A stretch of 50,174 bases of DNA from Cytobacillus oceanisediminis (GTDB taxonomy: Bacteria > Bacillota > Bacilli > Bacillales > Cytobacillaceae): contig NZ_VLKI01000008.1 of the NCBI RefSeq assembly GCF_007830235.1, positions 1 to 50,174 of the forward strand. Direction: 5' to 3'. Below are positions 25,927-35,048 of this stretch, piece after piece. The translations under genes were made by a program, and so were the position numbers. Positions within the stretch are counted from its first letter, which is position 1, and each line of letters begins with the position of its first letter. Under the pieces are notes generated by a model that saw only the letters and a program-made list of their open reading frames with translations, was not told where the DNA came from and made no database searches.

Positions 25927-27051
25927 TTAACCTTTATATTTTAAATAAGAGGCAATAAACTCAATGGCCTTTTCTATTGCCTGTTCTTTCGGATTTAACT
26001 TGGCATGGTGAAGCCCATATTCCGAATCGACGCCAAGCCAAAACATGAATCCTGGAATATCTTCGAGCATATAGCCGAAATCTTCTCCTGTCATGGCTTC
26101 CCGGCATTCAACAACATTCATTTCTGTGTTTGCGCGGGTAAAATCCATGAATTCCCTGGTTAAGTTTTCCTCATTGTATACCTGGTGATACATGCTTCCA
26201 AAGTCAATGGCAGTTTCACACTCATACCCAACTTCAATGCCCTTTACAATAGCCTGTACCCTGCTTTTTACTTTTTCCATAGATTCAGGTGACAATGTCC
26301 GGATGGTTCCTTCAAGCCTTGCTGTTTCAGCGATTATATTTTGTACAGTGCCGCCCGTAATTTTTCCAATTGTAATGACTGCACTGTCAAGCGGGTCCAC
26401 ATTTCTCGAAACAATTGATTGGAGCTGGCTGACCAATGCACAGGCTGCAACAACCATATCATTTGTTTTATGCGGATATGCTGCATGGCCGCCTTTTCCT
26501 TTTAAATGAATAAAAAGTTCGGATGTGTTGGCGAACAGCAAGCCCTCTTTTAAGGCGATGGTTCCTACAGGATACTCGGGAGCAATATGCAGAGCGATAA
26601 TCATGTCAGGCTTCCATTCCTGCATAACATCCGATTTCAGCATTGGTTCAGCTCCGCCTGGCCCTTCTTCCGCCGGCTGAAAAATAAAAAGCAAGTCATC
26701 GTTAATCCGGTCCTCTGCAAATCTAGTGATCAGCCCCAAAGCAATCGTCATATGGAAATCATGGCCGCAGGCATGCATCTGTTCACTATGCTCCGATTTG
26801 AAAGACAAGCCCGTTTCTTCAACAATCGGCAGCCCATCAATATCAGCGCGGTACCCAATCATTCTGGAAGGGTTCTTGCCGCTGATTTTCACAAAAATAC
26901 CTGTTTTCCATGTCTTTATTTCCATATTTTCTTGCGGGAGAGAATATAAGTAGTTTAATAAAAATTGCTGTGTTTTAAATTCCTGAAACCCCAATTCAGG
27001 TATTTTATGAAGTTCGCGGCGTATCTCTGTAAAAGGATTTGTCGCACCCAT
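25927..27051 (-). CDS. ykuR: N-acetyldiaminopimelate deacetylase
   Basis: 374 residues, the length I recall for B. subtilis YkuR. An M20-family amidohydrolase that removes acetate from N-acetyl-LL-diaminopimelate in the acetylase branch of lysine and peptidoglycan precursor synthesis. Metal-site motifs are HACGHDFH (about 93-100), PAEEGPGGA and HIAPEYPVG, with a C-terminal His in LHHAKLNP. It follows dapH on the same strand; a hairpin sits between them, so expression may be partly uncoupled. The ATG has GGGGGAA upstream. Confidence 0.93.
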   Translation of the reverse strand: MGATNPFTEIRRELHKIPELGFQEFKTQQFLLNYLYSLPQENMEIKTWKTGIFVKISGKNPSRMIGYRADIDGLPIVEETGLSFKSEHSEQMHACGHDFHMTIALGLITRFAEDRINDDLLFIFQPAEEGPGGAEPMLKSDVMQEWKPDMIIALHIAPEYPVGTIALKEGLLFANTSELFIHLKGKGGHAAYPHKTNDMVVAACALVSQLQSIVSRNVDPLDSAVITIGKITGGTVQNIIAETARLEGTIRTLSPESMEKVKSRVQAIVKGIEVGYECETAIDFGSMYHQVYNEENLTREFMDFTRANTEMNVVECREAMTGEDFGYMLEDIPGFMFWLGVDSEYGLHHAKLNPKEQAIEKAIEFIASYLKYKG

Positions 27052-27079
27052 GCCAGATTCCCCCTTCTATCTATTTAAG

Positions 27080-27110
27080 AAAAAGCGCGGATAGGAGATC
27101 CACGCTTTTT
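27080..27110 (-). terminator. Hairpin terminator or attenuator between dapH and ykuR
   Basis: Minus strand: aaaaagcg-tgga pairs with tccg-cgcttttt around a 7-nt loop with T-run. It lies inside the presumed dapH-ykuR operon. Confidence 0.65.
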
Positions 27111-27122
27111 GCTTTATGGCAA

Positions 27123-27833
27123 TTATAGTTGACGAAGTTCCTGCTTGATTTCTGTTTTGGACTTTGTTTTCTCATCGATTTCTTTGATAACGCGTGCCGG
27201 TGTCCCTGCAACAACTGTGTAAGGAGGTACATCGTCAATAACAATTGCACCTGCAGCTACAACAGCTCCTTTACCCACTGTTACTCCCTCAAGGACAACA
27301 GCGTTAGCACCGATGACAACATCGTCTTCAACAACAACCGGTTTTGCTGAAGGAGGCTCGATTACGCCTGCCAATACTGTTCCTGCACCAATGTGGCAGT
27401 TTTTGCCGACAGTAGCTCTTCCTCCAAGGACAACGTTCATATCGATCATTGTGCCTTCGCCAACTACAGATCCAATATTAATGGATGCACCCATCATAAT
27501 CACCGCATTATCGCCAATTTCAACCTGGTCGCGGATAATCGCACCAGGCTCAATGCGCGCTTTAATATTTTTCATATCAAGCAAAGGAATCGCAGAATTT
27601 CTGCGGTCATTTTCGATAACATAATCTTCAATCTTTTCCTGGCTGGATTCAATAGCCTGGCTTATCTCAGCCCATTCGCCAAATACAACCCCAGTATTTC
27701 CGTTTAGAAAAGTTTTAGCAGAAGGCCCGAAGTCGACCCCTTCTAAATCTCCTTTTACATAAACCTTTACAGGTGTTGATTTTGTGCTATTTTGGATAAA
27801 AGATATAATCTCGTTTGCATCCATCATTTTCAT
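27123..27833 (-). CDS. dapH: Tetrahydrodipicolinate N-acetyltransferase
   Basis: 236 residues starting [13 protein letters not shown]. The N-terminal domain is followed by left-handed beta-helix hexapeptide repeats ([40 protein letters not shown]) from about residue 90 to 210. It transfers acetyl from acetyl-CoA to tetrahydrodipicolinate, the step before the aminotransferase and YkuR. The sequence is very similar to B. subtilis DapH as remembered. GAGGAGGACT is 7 nt before the ATG. It is the first gene of a dapH-ykuR unit. Confidence 0.96.
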   Translation of the reverse strand: MKMMDANEIISFIQNSTKSTPVKVYVKGDLEGVDFGPSAKTFLNGNTGVVFGEWAEISQAIESSQEKIEDYVIENDRRNSAIPLLDMKNIKARIEPGAIIRDQVEIGDNAVIMMGASINIGSVVGEGTMIDMNVVLGGRATVGKNCHIGAGTVLAGVIEPPSAKPVVVEDDVVIGANAVVLEGVTVGKGAVVAAGAIVIDDVPPYTVVAGTPARVIKEIDEKTKSKTEIKQELRQL

Positions 27834-28006
27834 ATTAAAAGTCCTCCTCTATGTATAACTTTACAACTAGAATTACTTTAACAAACAAAAGCATTGAAAA
27901 CAAGAAAAATAACATGGAATTTTCGTGTTAATTAATTAACTAGTATACCCGACCTTTTCTGCTAATTCTGGCACACAGTTCGAAATAGATAAGGAGAACC
28001 AGCCAA

Positions 28007-28891
28007 TTATTTCCTTTCCTCTTCAATATGCTCTTTGATTAATTCAGCAAATGCCTGCACCTGTTTCAGCTGGAATGAAGATTCATAGCCTAGCAGCCAA
28101 GTATCGCGCTTGATGGGCATGTTATTTTCATCCAGCAAGGGAATCTTAAAAATATTTTTTTCTGCGCCATTCAAGGTAATAGCCGGAAGTATCGCATAGC
28201 CAATTCCATTAAAAGTCATCTGTTTGCATGTCTCAATTTGATCGACCACAATTGTCCGTTTCGGTGATGTTTTAAACTGCCTTAACCACCAGTCCTGGAT
28301 TTCCTGGTAGTAGTTTGAATCACTCTTAAACTGAATAAAGGGACGGTCAGTTTCAAGAACCTGTTCAGGCCTTGTAATCTCTGTATCTACAAGGTAAAGG
28401 CTATCCTTGAAAAGAGGGATCTTAATACCTTTCCAGTCAGGCGTGCCGCGGATAATTCCTATATGGACCTGGTCATCATAAAGAGATTTTAAGATTTCAC
28501 TGCTCCAGCCGGTTATCAGAGAAATTTTCGCTTGCGGATAGCGGCTGACGAATTTCTTAAGTACCTGCGGCAGCCAATTCTGGCCTACGATTGAAGCAAC
28601 TGCTATTTTCAATGTTCCGTGAACTTCCGAGTTAAGGGCTGTGATCGATTCCCTCACTTTTTCTTCCTTGGCAAGGACTTCATTGACAAATTGAATGACA
28701 AGTTCACCGGCCGGGGTCAGGGACAACCCTTTCTGCGAGCGGATGAAAAGCCTGCTTCCCCATTCTTTCTCAATGTTCACAAGTCGTTGGGAAAGGGCTG
28801 GCTGGGATACAAATAATCTTTCAGCTGCTTTTCTCATATTCATTTCCTGAGCCAACACTGATAGAAGGTGAAATTCTGTAAGTGAAGACAT
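28007..28891 (-). CDS. ccpC: CcpC, LysR-type regulator of citrate-cycle genes
   Basis: 294 residues. The N-terminal winged helix (LSVLAQEMNMRKAAERLFVS, QPALSQRLVNIEKEWG) is followed by a LysR effector domain (about 90-290). The segments SLITGWSSEILKSLYDDQVH and QIETCKQM, and the position beside dapH, match B. subtilis CcpC. CcpC represses citB and citZ unless citrate is high. The start is placed at 28891 because GGGGAG is 6-7 nt upstream; an ATG two codons earlier is too close to it. It is divergent from the TauE/SafE gene. Confidence 0.92.
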   Translation of the reverse strand: MSSLTEFHLLSVLAQEMNMRKAAERLFVSQPALSQRLVNIEKEWGSRLFIRSQKGLSLTPAGELVIQFVNEVLAKEEKVRESITALNSEVHGTLKIAVASIVGQNWLPQVLKKFVSRYPQAKISLITGWSSEILKSLYDDQVHIGIIRGTPDWKGIKIPLFKDSLYLVDTEITRPEQVLETDRPFIQFKSDSNYYQEIQDWWLRQFKTSPKRTIVVDQIETCKQMTFNGIGYAILPAITLNGAEKNIFKIPLLDENNMPIKRDTWLLGYESSFQLKQVQAFAELIKEHIEEERK

Positions 28892-29003
28892 TCCCATCTC
28901 CCCTTCATAACTTTTTCTTATAGTATATCTTAATTTTATTTAAATTTCATTATCAAGAGAATCCGAATAAAATGAAATCAGGAACAGGAGGTGGAGGAAA
29001 AAA

Positions 29004-29729
29004 ATGGATCTTTTTATTTTTACCTTTATTGGGTTTATTGCAACATTTATTGGCACATTGGCAGGCAGCGGAGGATTGATTGGCATGCCCTCATTGCTAA
29101 TGCTGGGTGTTCCAATCCATACAGCCATAGCTTCAGCTAAGTTCTCTAATATTTTCAGCTCATTTTCTAGCTTCCTTGTGCTCCTTAAGGAAAAAAAGAT
29201 CACTTTTGCATCTGCAGCCAAGACTGCTCCCTTTGCATTAGGTGGAGGAATTACAGGAGGGTTGCTGGCAAATACGATTTCTGAAAAAACGATGACAATC
29301 ATTGCTGTGATATTGCTTTGTTTTGCTCTCATTCTTACAATTATAAAAAAACCATCCGAAAAGGAAGGGGCTGAAAATACAAAAGATACCTACCCTTATC
29401 TGTATGGCATCGGCGTCTATGACGGCATGTTCGGCCCTGGGCAAGGGACATTGCTGATGTTTTTGTACTTAAACAGGGGCTTTTCTTACTTAAAAGCAAT
29501 GGCCTTTACCCGTTTCCAAACCTTTGTCAGCTGTTCAGGTTCCATTTTTTCATATGTAGCTGCCGGCAATTTCAATATCAGTATTGCCATATTCCTTGCC
29601 ACCGGATCCATCATTGGGGCCCAAACAGCAGTCAGATTGGCAAACAAAATCTCTATTAGAATACTCAAAATGCTGCTGCATACCATTACAGTCCTTTTAA
29701 TCATCCAGCTTTTAATAAAAATCTTCTAA
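29004..29729 (+). CDS. TauE/SafE-family membrane exporter (TSUP)
   Basis: 241 residues with about eight hydrophobic helices in two repeated halves. The first half has FIGTLAGSGGLIGMPSLLMLG, the second DGMFGPGQGTLLMFLYL, the paired Gly/Pro-rich signatures of the family. Members move sulfite, sulfoacetate, taurine-derived or other small anions; the substrate here is not predictable. The ATG has GGAGG 8 nt upstream. It is divergent from ccpC with a 112-bp shared upstream region, but functional linkage is unproved. Confidence 0.88.
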   Translation: MDLFIFTFIGFIATFIGTLAGSGGLIGMPSLLMLGVPIHTAIASAKFSNIFSSFSSFLVLLKEKKITFASAAKTAPFALGGGITGGLLANTISEKTMTIIAVILLCFALILTIIKKPSEKEGAENTKDTYPYLYGIGVYDGMFGPGQGTLLMFLYLNRGFSYLKAMAFTRFQTFVSCSGSIFSYVAAGNFNISIAIFLATGSIIGAQTAVRLANKISIRILKMLLHTITVLLIIQLLIKIF

Positions 29730-29730
29730 C

Positions 29731-29764
29731 AAAAAAGCTCTGCATTTCGCTGCAGAGTTTTTTA
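29731..29764 (+). terminator. Terminator of the TauE/SafE gene
   Basis: ctctgca pairs with tgcagag around tttcgc, A-run before and T-run after, 2 bp past the stop. Confidence 0.85.
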
Positions 29765-29768
29765 TTTA

Positions 29769-29951
29769 GGCTCTATTAGACTTGCCTGTTGATTTCCGCT
29801 CCAGGCACTCAGCGAAGCGCGGGTGGTCAGGGAGCCTCCTCAGAGCAAGCGCTTGCGGGGTCTCCCTTTGACACACTCCTCCCGCTGGAGTCTCGCGCCC
29901 TCCGCTTCAATCAACAGTGTGCCAAAATCAACAATGGGCTTTAACAAAGCC
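29769..29951 (+). mobile_element. MITE-like element, copy 6, with internal deletion
   Basis: 183 bp from ggctctattagacttgcctg to the ctttaacaaagcc end; the aataacaccgcacgaaggaa block of longer copies is missing. Flanks tttattta (29761-29768) and tttatata (29952-29959) agree at 7 of 8 positions. The left flank is the tail of the preceding terminator. Confidence 0.8.
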
Positions 29952-29977
29952 TTTATATATATAAAATTTTAACGACT

Positions 29978-31501
29978 TTAGGCAGCAGTATCTTTTTCGT
30001 GTTTTGGCAAAGCAATGACCAATAAAAAACTGATTACAGCAAATAATAAAACAGCATAGTAAACCGAGTGGAGAGAGAAGGTCAGCCCATCTTGCAGCAC
30101 CTCTTTAACTCCTGAATCCATATTATTCCTTGCTTGTTCATTTAAAAGCACGTTCGCTGAATCAAGCGATAATTCAGCATCAATATCTTCACCATTTCTC
30201 TGGATAAATGACTTTATCTGACTGTTTAGAATTCCGCCCAGCATTGCTGCTCCAATGGTGTTGCCAAGGTTTCTCATGAACATATTGGCGGCAGTGGCTA
30301 TTCCCCTTTGCTTCCATTCAACCGTACTTTGGATGGAGACAATGAAAGCAGTGCTGGTCAAGCCCATACCAGCACCAACAAGGAAGCTGCCGGCAGCTGC
30401 CCATAACGGTCCAGCTTCAGGAGTAAGTGTTACAAATACAATGCTGCCTAAAATAAGGAATACTCCGCCTAATACAGACGTACTTCTGAAACCAATCTTC
30501 AGCAGCAGCTTCCCGGCAACTGCTGCAGCTATAGGCCAGCCGATGGACATCGTTGTCAGTGTGAAGCCAGCCACAATTGGCGATCTTTCCATAACACCCT
30601 GGACAAATGCAGGCAGAAAACTGGATATGCCAATCAGCATGACACCAGTCGTCAAAGAGGCCAGATTTGCAATCAGGATGGGCTTTTCTTTCCAAATGTT
30701 AAAAGGCATCATGGGCTCGGCCGCTTTTCGCTCCTGCAGGATAAATAATATAAATGCAATTACACTCACAGAAATCAGGCTGATTGCTTCAATTGAATTC
30801 CACGCCCAATTTGTACCGCCTTCTACAAGTACAAACATCAGCGAAGAAATTGAAACGGTTAAAAGAACAGCCCCAGCATAGTCGATCTGATGCTTTTTTC
30901 TTTCAACGTTTTCATGCAGGAAGAGCCATAAGCCTGCAATAGCCATTATACCAAGGGGAATATTAACCCAAAATACATAACGCCAGCTTACATATTCAAC
31001 AAGAATACCTCCAATTGCCGGACCCATTATGGCTGAAATCCCCCATACACTTGATAAATAGCCTTGGACCTGTGCCCTTTCCTCTTTTGTGTAAATATCT
31101 CCGACGATTGTAGTAGCTATCGGCATTACGGCACCAGCGCCAAATCCCTGGATCAGGCGGAAAATAATAAGCATGGTCATGGACTCCGCAAAACCGCATA
31201 AAATTGAACCGATTAAAAATACAATAATACCGAATGTCAGAACCGGCTTCCGCCCAAATAAGTCAGACAGCTTGCCATAAATTAAAACCGTAACGGCATT
31301 CATTAGCAAGTAAGCTGAAAATACCCAGCTGTATAAAGCAAATCCGCCCAAGTCACCAACAATGGCAGGCATAGCTGTTGAAACAATGGTTGCCTCGATT
31401 GCACCCATGAACATCGCCAGCATAACCGAAGCAAGCACAAAAGGCTTTTTCGTTACTTTTCTCTTTCCGTCAGGCTGTTTCTTATGTATGACTTGGCCCA
31501 A
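29978..31501 (-). CDS. DHA2-family (14-helix) MFS multidrug exporter
   Basis: 507 residues. MFS motif A-type sequence GKLSDLFGRKPV lies between helices 2 and 3, motif C-type GPAIGGILVEYVSWRYVFWVNIPLG spans helix 5-6, and 14 hydrophobic segments are visible, as in EmrB/QacA drug:proton antiporters. A periplasmic-type loop near residues 425-465 (NSQIKSFIQRNGEDIDAEL) precedes the last helix. The TTG start at 31501 has GGAGGGG 7 nt upstream. No regulator gene adjoins it. Substrate unknown. Confidence 0.9.
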   Translation of the reverse strand: MGQVIHKKQPDGKRKVTKKPFVLASVMLAMFMGAIEATIVSTAMPAIVGDLGGFALYSWVFSAYLLMNAVTVLIYGKLSDLFGRKPVLTFGIIVFLIGSILCGFAESMTMLIIFRLIQGFGAGAVMPIATTIVGDIYTKEERAQVQGYLSSVWGISAIMGPAIGGILVEYVSWRYVFWVNIPLGIMAIAGLWLFLHENVERKKHQIDYAGAVLLTVSISSLMFVLVEGGTNWAWNSIEAISLISVSVIAFILFILQERKAAEPMMPFNIWKEKPILIANLASLTTGVMLIGISSFLPAFVQGVMERSPIVAGFTLTTMSIGWPIAAAVAGKLLLKIGFRSTSVLGGVFLILGSIVFVTLTPEAGPLWAAAGSFLVGAGMGLTSTAFIVSIQSTVEWKQRGIATAANMFMRNLGNTIGAAMLGGILNSQIKSFIQRNGEDIDAELSLDSANVLLNEQARNNMDSGVKEVLQDGLTFSLHSVYYAVLLFAVISFLLVIALPKHEKDTAA

Positions 31502-31589
31502 ACAATTTCCCCTCCAATAGGATAAGCAGAACGCAAAACAAAGGCCCCATACAGAAAGGGAATTAAATAAATGCGTTTTCTTATCTATT

Positions 31590-31623
31590 AAAAATAAAGC
31601 CAGCTCCCTCAGTTGGGGAGCTG
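31590..31623 (-). terminator. Terminator of cbpB
   Basis: Minus strand: cagctccc pairs with gggagctg, followed by a T-rich tail; 7 bp after the cbpB stop. Confidence 0.7.
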
Positions 31624-31630
31624 AATAAAT

Positions 31631-32077
31631 TTATTTTTTATTTAATTTTCTAAGATGCTTATTCAACTGGTCCAGTACAGTTCTTCGAGTCAGAATCCCT
31701 TCAAAGAAGCCTTCCTTGTTTTCCACACACAAAAAAGGATGATCAACTAAAAGAGCGATCGACTGCTGAATTGAAGCGTCAATGTCAAGCCGCGAAATCG
31801 TGCGGTTCATAGCCTCTTCCACTCGTTTTTTTTCCAGCATTTCAAATTCAATCCGCTCGAGACCAAGAATGGAATCCATGATAATCGGAGTACTGATTAA
31901 ACCTTGCAGTTTATAATGCGGATCAAGAACCGGAATAGCTGTATAACCGCTTTTCGTCAAAACCAAAAGGGCGTGCTCCAGGTTATTTCCCACCTGCACA
32001 TGTGCTACCCGCTCTGAAGGAATCATGAAATCACTAATATTAAATTCTAAAAATTCCTCGCTATGAAGACTAATCAT
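31631..32077 (-). CDS. cbpB: CBS-domain c-di-AMP-binding protein (CbpB/DarB, YkuL)
   Basis: 148 residues with two CBS motifs (FMIPSERVAHVQVGNNLEHA and VEEAMNRTISRLDIDASIQQ). In B. subtilis and Listeria the orthologue binds c-di-AMP, and the apo form activates the (p)ppGpp synthetase Rel (and pyruvate carboxylase in B. subtilis). The HVQVGNNLEHALLVLTKSGY and GYTAIPVLDP segments match the orthologue from memory. It lies at the usual position near ccpC and ykuJ. Two further small minus-strand genes upstream (32159 and 32356) may be co-transcribed. Confidence 0.9.
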   Translation of the reverse strand: MISLHSEEFLEFNISDFMIPSERVAHVQVGNNLEHALLVLTKSGYTAIPVLDPHYKLQGLISTPIIMDSILGLERIEFEMLEKKRVEEAMNRTISRLDIDASIQQSIALLVDHPFLCVENKEGFFEGILTRRTVLDQLNKHLRKLNKK

Positions 32078-32158
32078 CGCCGAAAACTCCTCAAAAAAAA
32101 GTTATGAATCCCTTTTATTTTATCACAGTCTCCAGCAATTTTCCCCCTTTTTACATCA

Positions 32159-32302
32159 TCATCCTTTGCTGGTTTGAATATCCTTAACCTCATAATGGCA
32201 ATTAGGGCAGCGAAAGATCACATTCTGATTAGACTGTGCAGTCAATACTCCATCAATTTCTTTTTCAGCCATACAGCTCGGACACTTAACAGTTGGCATC
32301 AT
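32159..32302 (-). CDS. Small zinc-ribbon protein (47 residues)
   Basis: Reads MMPTVKCPSCMAEKEIDGVL, then TAQSNQNVIFRCPNCHYEVK, ending DIQTSKG. Two CPxC knuckles (Cys7/Cys10 and Cys33/Cys36) form a typical rubredoxin-like zinc ribbon. AGAGGTG lies 5-8 nt before the tandem ATGs (32300-32302 and 32297-32299). Probably binds zinc and mediates protein or nucleic-acid contacts; family not identified. It is upstream of cbpB on the same strand, with 81 bp between. Confidence 0.75.
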   Translation of the reverse strand: MMPTVKCPSCMAEKEIDGVLTAQSNQNVIFRCPNCHYEVKDIQTSKG

Positions 32303-32355
32303 AGTATCACCTCTTTTTTATATCCTTTTCTATATCTCAGCAGGGTATGTATGTT

Positions 32356-32505
32356 TTACTTTTTAGAGTCTTTGGCTTCTTCAAGAATTTTTTTCATATC
32401 TTCTAGTGTTTTCCGGATCATGACTACTTCTTTTTTTGTATTGATCAAATCCGCAAGCATAAGAAGCACTGTAAAAAAAAGAAGGATCACTATTAAATAA
32501 TACAT
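32356..32505 (-). CDS. Small single-span membrane protein (49 residues)
   Basis: Reads MYYLIVILLFFTVLLMLADL followed by a charged helix INTKKEVVMIRKTLEDMKKI and LEEAKDSKK. One transmembrane helix precedes a cytoplasmic, heptad-like tail. AGAGGTG lies 5 nt before the ATG. No family recognised. Located between ykuJ and the zinc-ribbon gene, same strand, so the small genes may share a transcript with cbpB. Confidence 0.65.
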   Translation of the reverse strand: MYYLIVILLFFTVLLMLADLINTKKEVVMIRKTLEDMKKILEEAKDSKK

Positions 32506-32578
32506 ATCGCACCTCTTGCCATTTGTTTAAGAAATTATATCATATTTCTAAAAATTTCTGTAAGCGACTTCCAGTAAA

Positions 32579-32607
32579 ATAAAAGGAGCCCTGAAAAGGG
32601 CCCCTTA
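32579..32607 (-). terminator. Terminator of ykuJ
   Basis: Minus strand: aggggccc pairs with gggctcct (one mismatch) around ttttca, then tttta, 14 bp past the stop. Confidence 0.65.
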
Positions 32608-32620
32608 TGTATGTGGAGAA

Positions 32621-32857
32621 TTATTGGATCAAGTCGAAAATTTCGATGGTGATCATATCAATATTGTCAAATTGATATCTTTTTGGCTTTTCTTTATCGT
32701 TATATACTTCCAATTCAAATGTTTCATTTTTTGGATGATAGGTAACCTGGCATTTCCTTTCTCCATTTACCTCAAAAAATCTCTGCATTGGCTCTCCGCC
32801 TGTTGATTGCTCCTGTAAGCTTTTTAAGCGTGTTAATATACCTTGAAGCTGTGACAT
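32621..32857 (-). CDS. ykuJ: YkuJ-family protein (DUF1797)
   Basis: 78 residues beginning MSQLQGILTRLKSLQEQS. FEVNGERKCQVTYHPKNETF and YQFDNIDMITIEIF match B. subtilis YkuJ from memory. A small cytoplasmic alpha/beta protein of unknown function. The start at 32857 follows AAAGGAGAGA; the longer open frame upstream lacks a ribosome binding site. It is close to ykuI in the same order as in B. subtilis. Confidence 0.88.
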   Translation of the reverse strand: MSQLQGILTRLKSLQEQSTGGEPMQRFFEVNGERKCQVTYHPKNETFELEVYNDKEKPKRYQFDNIDMITIEIFDLIQ

Positions 32858-33040
32858 GCTCTCTCTCCTTTCAAAACAAAACCCATAATCATACATTTAG
32901 GTTTCTCTTTTGGCATGTTTCTATCCTTATGAATTGAATTCAGAATATTCAACCTTAGCGCTTTACATACCAATATTAACAGAATAAAATAATGTCATGC
33001 GTTTGTACAAGCAAAAGCTTTATAAAGGGTGTGAATTTTT

Positions 33041-33991
33041 TTGAAAAAACCTGAAAAACTGGCTGAACATCTTTATTTAATTGATGATTTTGATCTTTCA
33101 TTGGAAAAACGTACCGGTACATATGTTTTAACGGAAGAAAAATTAACCTTGATTGAAACATCCGCCAGCCCATCAGTCCCCTATATTCTGGAAGGACTAA
33201 AACAGCTCCAATTCAAACCAGAGGAAGTTGAATATATCATCGTTACTCATATCCATCTGGATCATGCGGGTGGTGCAGGCCTGCTCCTAACTCACTGTCC
33301 AAATGCAAAATTGGTTGTCCATCCAAAAGGAGCCAGGCATTTGTCTGACCCTTCCCGCCTAATTGCCGGTGCAAGAGCTGTTTACGGTGATAAATTCGAT
33401 GACCTCTTTAATCCGATACTTCCTGTTCCGGAAGATAAAATAATCATTAAAGAACATGAAGAAGAGCTCGCAATCGGACCCGGATGCACGCTGAAGTTTT
33501 TTAATTCCCCAGGACATGCCAACCACCATTTCAGCATCTTCCACCCGGCATTAAATGGGATGTTCACCGGGGATACTGCGGGGGTAACCTATCCTCAATT
33601 AGCGGTCGAAGGCATTGAGCTATATTTGCCATCAACCTCACCGAATCAATTCGATCCTGGGAAAATGCTGCACTCTATTTCAATGTATGAAAAAATGGAT
33701 TTGGATTATATCTTTTTTGGACATTACGGCATGAGCCGGAATCCGAAAGAAGTTTACAGGCAAATCAAAGAATGGATTGAAGTTTTTGTCGAAGCAGGCA
33801 AGTCAGGAATGGCTGAAGGAAGCTCCTTTGAACAGCAGATGCATGCAGCAAGAGACGAACTTGCCAGCCGGATTAAGGGATATCTTGCTGAAAAAGGTGT
33901 ACCTAATGACCATCCAGTCTTTGAGATTCTTTCTGTTGACATGGAAGTATGCTCAATGGGTTTAATTGATTATCTTCAAAAAGCAAAATAA
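33041..33991 (+). CDS. Metallo-beta-lactamase-fold hydrolase
   Basis: 316 residues. The zinc site THIHLDHAGG (about 68-77) has the HxHxDH pattern; further ligands are His in SPGHANHH and Asp in FTGDTAGV. Active-site His is in FFGHYGMS. Such proteins hydrolyse thioesters, lactones or phosphodiesters; the substrate is unknown. The C-terminal 70 residues form an additional helical region (EVFVEAGKSGMAEGSSFEQQ). TTG start with AAGGGTG 9-10 nt upstream. Followed 60 bp later by the glutaredoxin-like gene. Confidence 0.85.
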   Translation: MKKPEKLAEHLYLIDDFDLSLEKRTGTYVLTEEKLTLIETSASPSVPYILEGLKQLQFKPEEVEYIIVTHIHLDHAGGAGLLLTHCPNAKLVVHPKGARHLSDPSRLIAGARAVYGDKFDDLFNPILPVPEDKIIIKEHEEELAIGPGCTLKFFNSPGHANHHFSIFHPALNGMFTGDTAGVTYPQLAVEGIELYLPSTSPNQFDPGKMLHSISMYEKMDLDYIFFGHYGMSRNPKEVYRQIKEWIEVFVEAGKSGMAEGSSFEQQMHAARDELASRIKGYLAEKGVPNDHPVFEILSVDMEVCSMGLIDYLQKAK

Positions 33992-34051
33992 TTGATTACT
34001 CAAAACCCCTGCACTATGATGATAGTTATTAAACCCCGGGAGGACTTTAAG

Positions 34052-34291
34052 TTGGAGGAAATAATCTTGTATACACAGCCGGAATGCCCGCCCTGTGAAA
34101 TAACTAAAATGTTTTTAAAAGAGTATGGATTTTCTTTTACAATAAAAGACATTAAAAAAGATGCAGCAGCTCACAAAGAGTTGACCCAGAAATATAATTC
34201 CTTCTCCACCCCAACGGTTGTCATCGGTGACATGGTCGTTACAGGATTTGATCTGGAGAAACTAAAAACAGCGCTTCAAATTAAAGAATAA
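34052..34291 (+). CDS. Glutaredoxin-like protein with CPPC motif
   Basis: 79 residues: MEEIILYTQPECPPCEITKM with redox pair Cys12-Cys15, and the conserved TP of FSTPTVVIGD followed by VVTGFDLEKL, the glutaredoxin/NrdH layout. It is predicted to reduce disulfides in the cytoplasm. The TTG at 34052 is chosen because GGGAGGA lies 8 nt upstream; an in-frame ATG at 33992 overlaps the previous stop and lacks a site. Co-transcription with the upstream MBL hydrolase is likely. Confidence 0.8.
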   Translation: MEEIILYTQPECPPCEITKMFLKEYGFSFTIKDIKKDAAAHKELTQKYNSFSTPTVVIGDMVVTGFDLEKLKTALQIKE

Positions 34292-34339
34292 AAAAACAGA
34301 GCTTAAAAGCATCCCATTGCTTTTAAGCTCTGCTGTTTT
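34291..34339. terminator. Strong bidirectional terminator
   Basis: agagcttaaaagca pairs perfectly with tgcttttaagctct around tcccat, with A-run before and T-rich tail after. Separates convergent genes. Confidence 0.85.
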
Positions 34340-35048
34340 AATTGGAAGCCAGCTGATTGTCTAATTCCTTATGTTCAAATAGACCAAGAACTCCCTGCCT
34401 ATTGTCTGTTAACAGCATGCTTCCTGACCGGAGGAATGCATCAAAAGGGTCTAATAAAAAGCTGATTTGGTATGCCGGTTTATTAATCCAAACCGGTTCA
34501 TCAGCTGCTTTGAATGTAGTCTGTTCCGCTTGTTGCTTGGATTTTTCCGCTTTTTCTAAGATATTTTCAGGTATTTTATCACCTAAAAATTGAGCGACTT
34601 TCATTTGTCCTTTATCTTTTTCAAGCAATACCCCTTCATAATGGCTTTCATAGCCTACTGGACCTTCATGGTTTTCCGGAAAATATTCAAATACATAAAT
34701 TTTATCTTTGTCTGAAACTACCTTGGTATCATCCGAATACGTAAAAAACGGAATGTAAAAATGTGCGGCATCCGATCCGTAGATAAAATACTTTCCATTT
34801 TCAGAAACAAGATTTTCATCCAGAAATTGCTTTTTGGGTGTTTCCAAAAAATAAGGCGCAAGCAGTCCATTAACTTCTTCCAGACTTCGTTCTTCCTCAC
34901 TTAACGATACTTGTGCCTGAAACGCTCCCTGTAAAAATTTGTATACTTCCTCATTGTTTGTAAATCCGCTCTCGGCGTTAGGATGGGAAGGAATCACTGC
35001 GAACATGGCTGCAAAAGTAAATAAAAATCCTAATAAGTGCTTGTACAT
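34338..35048 (-). CDS. Secreted DUF3993-type protein
   Basis: 236 residues. An N-terminal signal peptide (MYKHLLGFLFTFAAMFAVIP, cleavage near SHPNAES) predicts export. The mature protein is mixed alpha/beta with aromatic-rich HFYIPFFTY and VFEYFPENHEG segments and a C-terminal QISFLLDPFDAFLRSGSMLL segment. Resembles the DUF3993 family of Bacillus, recalled with moderate certainty; function unknown. GGGAGAGT lies before the ATG. Convergent with the glutaredoxin-like gene. Confidence 0.68.
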   Translation of the reverse strand: MYKHLLGFLFTFAAMFAVIPSHPNAESGFTNNEEVYKFLQGAFQAQVSLSEEERSLEEVNGLLAPYFLETPKKQFLDENLVSENGKYFIYGSDAAHFYIPFFTYSDDTKVVSDKDKIYVFEYFPENHEGPVGYESHYEGVLLEKDKGQMKVAQFLGDKIPENILEKAEKSKQQAEQTTFKAADEPVWINKPAYQISFLLDPFDAFLRSGSMLLTDNRQGVLGLFEHKELDNQLASN

